This document shows positions 61,329 through 64,000 of a DNA stretch of 64,000 nt, one piece after another. Position 1 is the stretch's first letter. Each line of letters starts with the position of its first letter. Below the pieces are notes generated by a model that did no database searches, had not been told where the DNA came from, and saw only the letters and a program-made list of their open reading frames with translations. The DNA is taken from NCBI GenBank assembly GCA_963724735.1, contig CAVRVX010000016.1:1-64000 (forward strand), written 5' to 3'. The position numbers were made by a program, and so were the translations under genes. The DNA is from Rhodoplanes sp963724735 (GTDB lineage: Bacteria; Pseudomonadota; Alphaproteobacteria; Rhizobiales; Xanthobacteraceae).

Positions 61329-62231
61329 CTAGTCGCGCCGGTTACCACGGACCCAGCGCTCGATATAGGCAAGCGCGGTCGCGCGTTCCTCGTCGTTCGC
61401 TTGCTTGAACGCACGGGCATGCAGGTCGGCGATCCAGGTTTCCTGCGCCGAGGCCGCGTCGCGGGCCAGCGTAAGCCACATCAGTCCGCGCGCGGCCTGA
61501 CGGGACACCGCTTCGCCATTGAAGAGGACGGTGCCGAGCAGCGCCTGCGCCTGGTACTGACCTTTATTCGCGGCGAGTTGCAGCCAACGCGCCGCCTGCT
61601 TCGGATCTTTCACGCCGCCATAGCCTTCAAGATACATCCGCCCGAGCTGGTACTGGGCGTCGGGATCGCCGAAATAGGAGGCGGCATAGGTGAACATTTC
61701 GCGGGCGCGGTCGGGATCGGACTTCACCGGCGAATTCGGGATGCCTTCGAGATAGTAGGTCCCGAGCGCGACAAAGGCGTTGGCGACGAAGCGGGCGCGG
61801 GGAGTCCGCGGGCTTTCGTCGGCGTAGGAGTCGGCGATGTCGCGGAAATACTCGAAGGCGCGCAGATCGTCCTGCTTCACCCCATCGCCTTCCGCATACA
61901 TCCGGCCAAGCTTCCATCGCGCGATGGGATGGCCGCTCGCGGCCGCGTATTCGAGCGAAACGATGCCGTTCTTCGTGTCGCCGGCGCGCAGGGCCTGTGC
62001 GCCCGTGCGGAAGGCTTCAACCGGAGTAAGACTGCGCAGAGACGCGGGCGGCGACTGAAGGTCTTGGGAGCCGAGCGATGCTTCGGGATTGCTTCGGCGG
62101 AACACATCGACGCTCGAAGCCGGAGCGACGCCGTCGGTCGGCGCGCGGGTCGCCTCGAAAGCAAGCGCAGGAGACAGCCCGAAGGCCGAGCCGAACGCGA
62201 GCACGAGGCCTATTTGCCTAAACGTCCGCAT
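61329..62231 (-). CDS. exoR: ExoR-like periplasmic Sel1-repeat regulator
   Basis: 300 aa. Signal peptide FRQIGLVLAFGSAFGLSPALA. The mature part has several Sel1/TPR-like repeats: ALRAGDTKNGIVSLEYAAASGHPIARWKLGRMYAEGDGV, LGTYYLEGIPNSPVKSDPDRAREMFTYAASYFG, YQLGRMYLEGYGG, and LLGTVLFNGEAVSRQAARGLMWLTLA. Order and spacing match ExoR, which in Sinorhizobium inhibits the ExoS/ChvI two-component system and so controls exopolysaccharide and motility. exoS and chvI are not in the window. The start lies inside the end of ilvD; GAGAAGAAG, part of the ilvD codons, is the probable ribosome-binding site. Confidence 0.8.
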   Translation of the reverse strand: MRTFRQIGLVLAFGSAFGLSPALAFEATRAPTDGVAPASSVDVFRRSNPEASLGSQDLQSPPASLRSLTPVEAFRTGAQALRAGDTKNGIVSLEYAAASGHPIARWKLGRMYAEGDGVKQDDLRAFEYFRDIADSYADESPRTPRARFVANAFVALGTYYLEGIPNSPVKSDPDRAREMFTYAASYFGDPDAQYQLGRMYLEGYGGVKDPKQAARWLQLAANKGQYQAQALLGTVLFNGEAVSRQAARGLMWLTLARDAASAQETWIADLHARAFKQANDEERATALAYIERWVRGNRRD

Positions 62232-63942
62232 AACACTTCTTCTCAACCGCAGCGCCCGGATGGGTGACGGCGCCGGCGCGCGCCGGACCCACCTGCTGAG
62301 CGTATTTCCACAGATAGCCGGAGGTGAATTCCGGCGGCTTGGCGACAAGACTGCGAGCCCGCGCATCCAGCTCGGACTTGGAAAGCCTGACGTTCAGCGT
62401 GCCGTTCTCGGCATCGATCTCGATGATGTCGCCATCGCGCAGAAGGGCGATTGGCCCGCCAACCGCAGCTTCGGGACCGACATGGCCCACGCAGAAACCG
62501 CGCGTCGCGCCGGAAAAGCGACCGTCAGTGATCAGCGCGACCTTGCCGCCCGTGCCCTGGCCGTAGAGCGTCGCCGTAGTGGCGAGCATTTCCCGCATGC
62601 CGGGGCCGCCCTTCGGGCCTTCGTAGCGGATCACCAGGACTTCGCCTTCCCGATACTGACGTTTCTGCACCGCCTCGAAACAGGCCTCCTCGCTGTCGAA
62701 ACAGCGCGCGGGGCCGGTGAAGGTGAGGTTCTCGAGGCCGACGATTTTCACAATGGCGCCATCCGGCGCGAGATTGCCGGACAGCCCGACGACGCCGCCG
62801 GTGGGAAGCAAGGGCCGGTTCGCCGGATACACAACATCCTGGTCTTTATTCCAGGTCACGCTTTTCAAATTCTCGGCCATACTACGTCCGGTCACGGTCA
62901 AGCACTCGCCGTGCAGATAGCCGTGATCCAGAAGCGTTTTCAGGAGCAGCGGAACTCCCCCAGCCTCAAACAAATCTTTGGCGACATAGCGGCCGCCCGG
63001 CTTCAAATCTGCGAGATAGGGAGTACGCTTGAACACGTCCGCAACGTCGAACAAATCGAACTTAATGCCGCATTCATTAGCGATTGCGGGCAAGTGTAGC
63101 GCAGCATTGGTCGAACCGCCTGACGCTGCAACGACCGCAGCGGCATTTTCGAGCGCCTTGCGGGTCACAATTTCGCGAGGTCGCAAATTCTTCGCAATCA
63201 GTGCGACGATCAGCTCGCCCGCAGTCATGCAGAACCGGTCGCGGATTTCATAAGGCGCGGGCGCGCCCGCCGAATAGGGCAGCGCGAGGCCGATCGCCTC
63301 GGAAACGGTCGCCATGGTGTTGGCGGTGAACTGCGCGCCGCAGGCGCCCGCCGAAGGACAGGCGTTCTGCTCGAGCAGATCGAGGTCGTCGTCGGACATG
63401 TCGCCGACGGAATACTTGCCAACCGCCTCGAACACGTCCTGCACGGTCACCGGCCGGCCCTTGAAGGTGCCGGGCAGGATCGTGCCGCCGTAAATGAAGA
63501 TGGAGGGCACGTTCAGGCGGCACATCGCCATCATCATGCCGGGCAGCGACTTGTCGCAGCCGGCCAGCCCGACGAGCGCGTCATAGGCATGGCCGCGCAT
63601 CGTCAGCTCGACCGAATCCGCGATCACTTCGCGCGAGGGCAGCGACGACTTCATGCCCTCGTGCCCCATGGCGATGCCGTCGGTCACGGTAATGGTGCAG
63701 AACTCGCGCGGCGTGCCGCCGGCGGCCGCGACGCCCTTCTTCACCGCCTGGGCTTGGCGCATGAGCGCGATATTGCAGGGGGCCGCTTCGTTCCAACAGG
63801 TCGCGACGCCAACGAACGGCTGATGGATCTGCTTCCGCGTCAGGCCCATCGCGTAGTAGTAGGACCGATGCGGCGCGCGCTCGGGGCCTTCCGTCACATG
63901 ACGACTGGGCAGCTTGCGCTTAAGGCCAGTCTTGGCATCCAT
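62218..63942 (-). CDS. ilvD: Dihydroxy-acid dehydratase
   Basis: 574 aa enzyme of valine, leucine and isoleucine synthesis; dehydrates 2,3-dihydroxy-acids to 2-oxo-acids. Iron-sulfur ligands: Cys in VATCWNEAAPC, LAGCDKSLPG and SAGACGAQFTANTM. TILPGTFKGR, ASGGSTNAALHLPAIA, and the C-terminal RFSGATRGFCVGHVGPEA are invariant. The ATG at 63942 begins MDAKTGLKRKLPSRHV. It overlaps exoR by 14 bp. Confidence 0.95.
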   Translation of the reverse strand: MDAKTGLKRKLPSRHVTEGPERAPHRSYYYAMGLTRKQIHQPFVGVATCWNEAAPCNIALMRQAQAVKKGVAAAGGTPREFCTITVTDGIAMGHEGMKSSLPSREVIADSVELTMRGHAYDALVGLAGCDKSLPGMMMAMCRLNVPSIFIYGGTILPGTFKGRPVTVQDVFEAVGKYSVGDMSDDDLDLLEQNACPSAGACGAQFTANTMATVSEAIGLALPYSAGAPAPYEIRDRFCMTAGELIVALIAKNLRPREIVTRKALENAAAVVAASGGSTNAALHLPAIANECGIKFDLFDVADVFKRTPYLADLKPGGRYVAKDLFEAGGVPLLLKTLLDHGYLHGECLTVTGRSMAENLKSVTWNKDQDVVYPANRPLLPTGGVVGLSGNLAPDGAIVKIVGLENLTFTGPARCFDSEEACFEAVQKRQYREGEVLVIRYEGPKGGPGMREMLATTATLYGQGTGGKVALITDGRFSGATRGFCVGHVGPEAAVGGPIALLRDGDIIEIDAENGTLNVRLSKSELDARARSLVAKPPEFTSGYLWKYAQQVGPARAGAVTHPGAAVEKKCYADV

Positions 63943-64000
63943 CGCTCGGCGTCCCACCCTTGAACAATGCTCTTAGGGGATCGAATAACTCGCGACCCTC

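Overview
The window looks like chromosomal DNA of a GC-rich alphaproteobacterium of the order Hyphomicrobiales (Rhizobiales). The clues are an ExoR-type Sel1 protein behind ilvD, an Omp25/31-like porin, a Liv transporter with a small DUF6867-like membrane protein, a bpt aminoacyltransferase, remains of a Rhodobacter-type gene transfer agent (GTA) cluster and the Asp-type (Mg) HemB. One tRNA (Gln, anticodon CTG) is present. I see no rRNA genes and no CRISPR array. The placement rests on recognised protein families, not on a search.

Layout. 1-4.1 kb: rlmE (cut by the window edge) and a Ppx/GppA phosphatase on the minus strand, then an MFS transporter and an HdeD-like protein on the plus strand. 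4.3-5.8 kb: tRNA-Gln and a complete IS630-family element. 6.3-10.4 kb: a radical SAM protein, a porin and two secreted proteins of unknown function; two perfect TGTGA-N6-TCACA sites lie on either side of one of them. 10.6-14.5 kb: a minus-strand catabolic-looking operon (NAD-binding DUF1932-type dehydrogenase, LigI-like lactonase, TctC/Bug binding protein, extradiol-type dioxygenase). 14.7-19.2 kb: an RND efflux pair. 19.3-23.4 kb: a two-domain VOC protein, DoxX and a cytochrome bd oxidase (cydAB). 23.5-28 kb: a benzoate-CoA-ligase-like enzyme with a cysteine-rich tail, an amidase, CoxG-like and PcaD-like proteins. 28.1-33.7 kb: a six-gene branched-chain-type ABC uptake operon (livH-M-G-F, DUF6867, livK). 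33.8-38.6 kb: a membrane/[2Fe-2S]/class III cyclase fusion and a solitary Type IIG-like restriction-modification enzyme. 38.6 kb: ccdA.

39.4-47.7 kb is the most disturbed part. GTA genes corresponding to g6, g7, g8 and g9, and then g10, g10.1 and g11, are all on the minus strand, but about 2.6 kb carrying a secreted polysaccharide deacetylase and two small membrane proteins separates g9 from g10. Capsid and portal genes upstream and g12-g15 downstream are absent. Next to g6 lies a nuclease/toxin-like gene broken by a frameshift, and an IS200-like element whose transposase is also frameshifted. 47.8-52.3 kb returns to housekeeping genes (hemB, a TM-anchored protein, ilvA, RDD protein, bpt). 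At 52.4-55.1 kb an IS66-family element (ISBst12-like, tnpC only) has split a secreted-protein gene. 55.2-64 kb: a Trp-rich secreted peptide, a second RND system (MdtB/C-like pump and adaptor), xthA, exoR and ilvD.

Common themes are uptake and breakdown of carboxylic or aromatic acids, envelope and efflux functions, and at least four genes interrupted by insertion or frameshift. No wholly new system can be proven from the sequence alone. The strongest leads are the redox-domain cyclase, the split GTA cluster with its toxin-like neighbour, the paired CRP-type sites and the ligase with a DUF6455-like tail.
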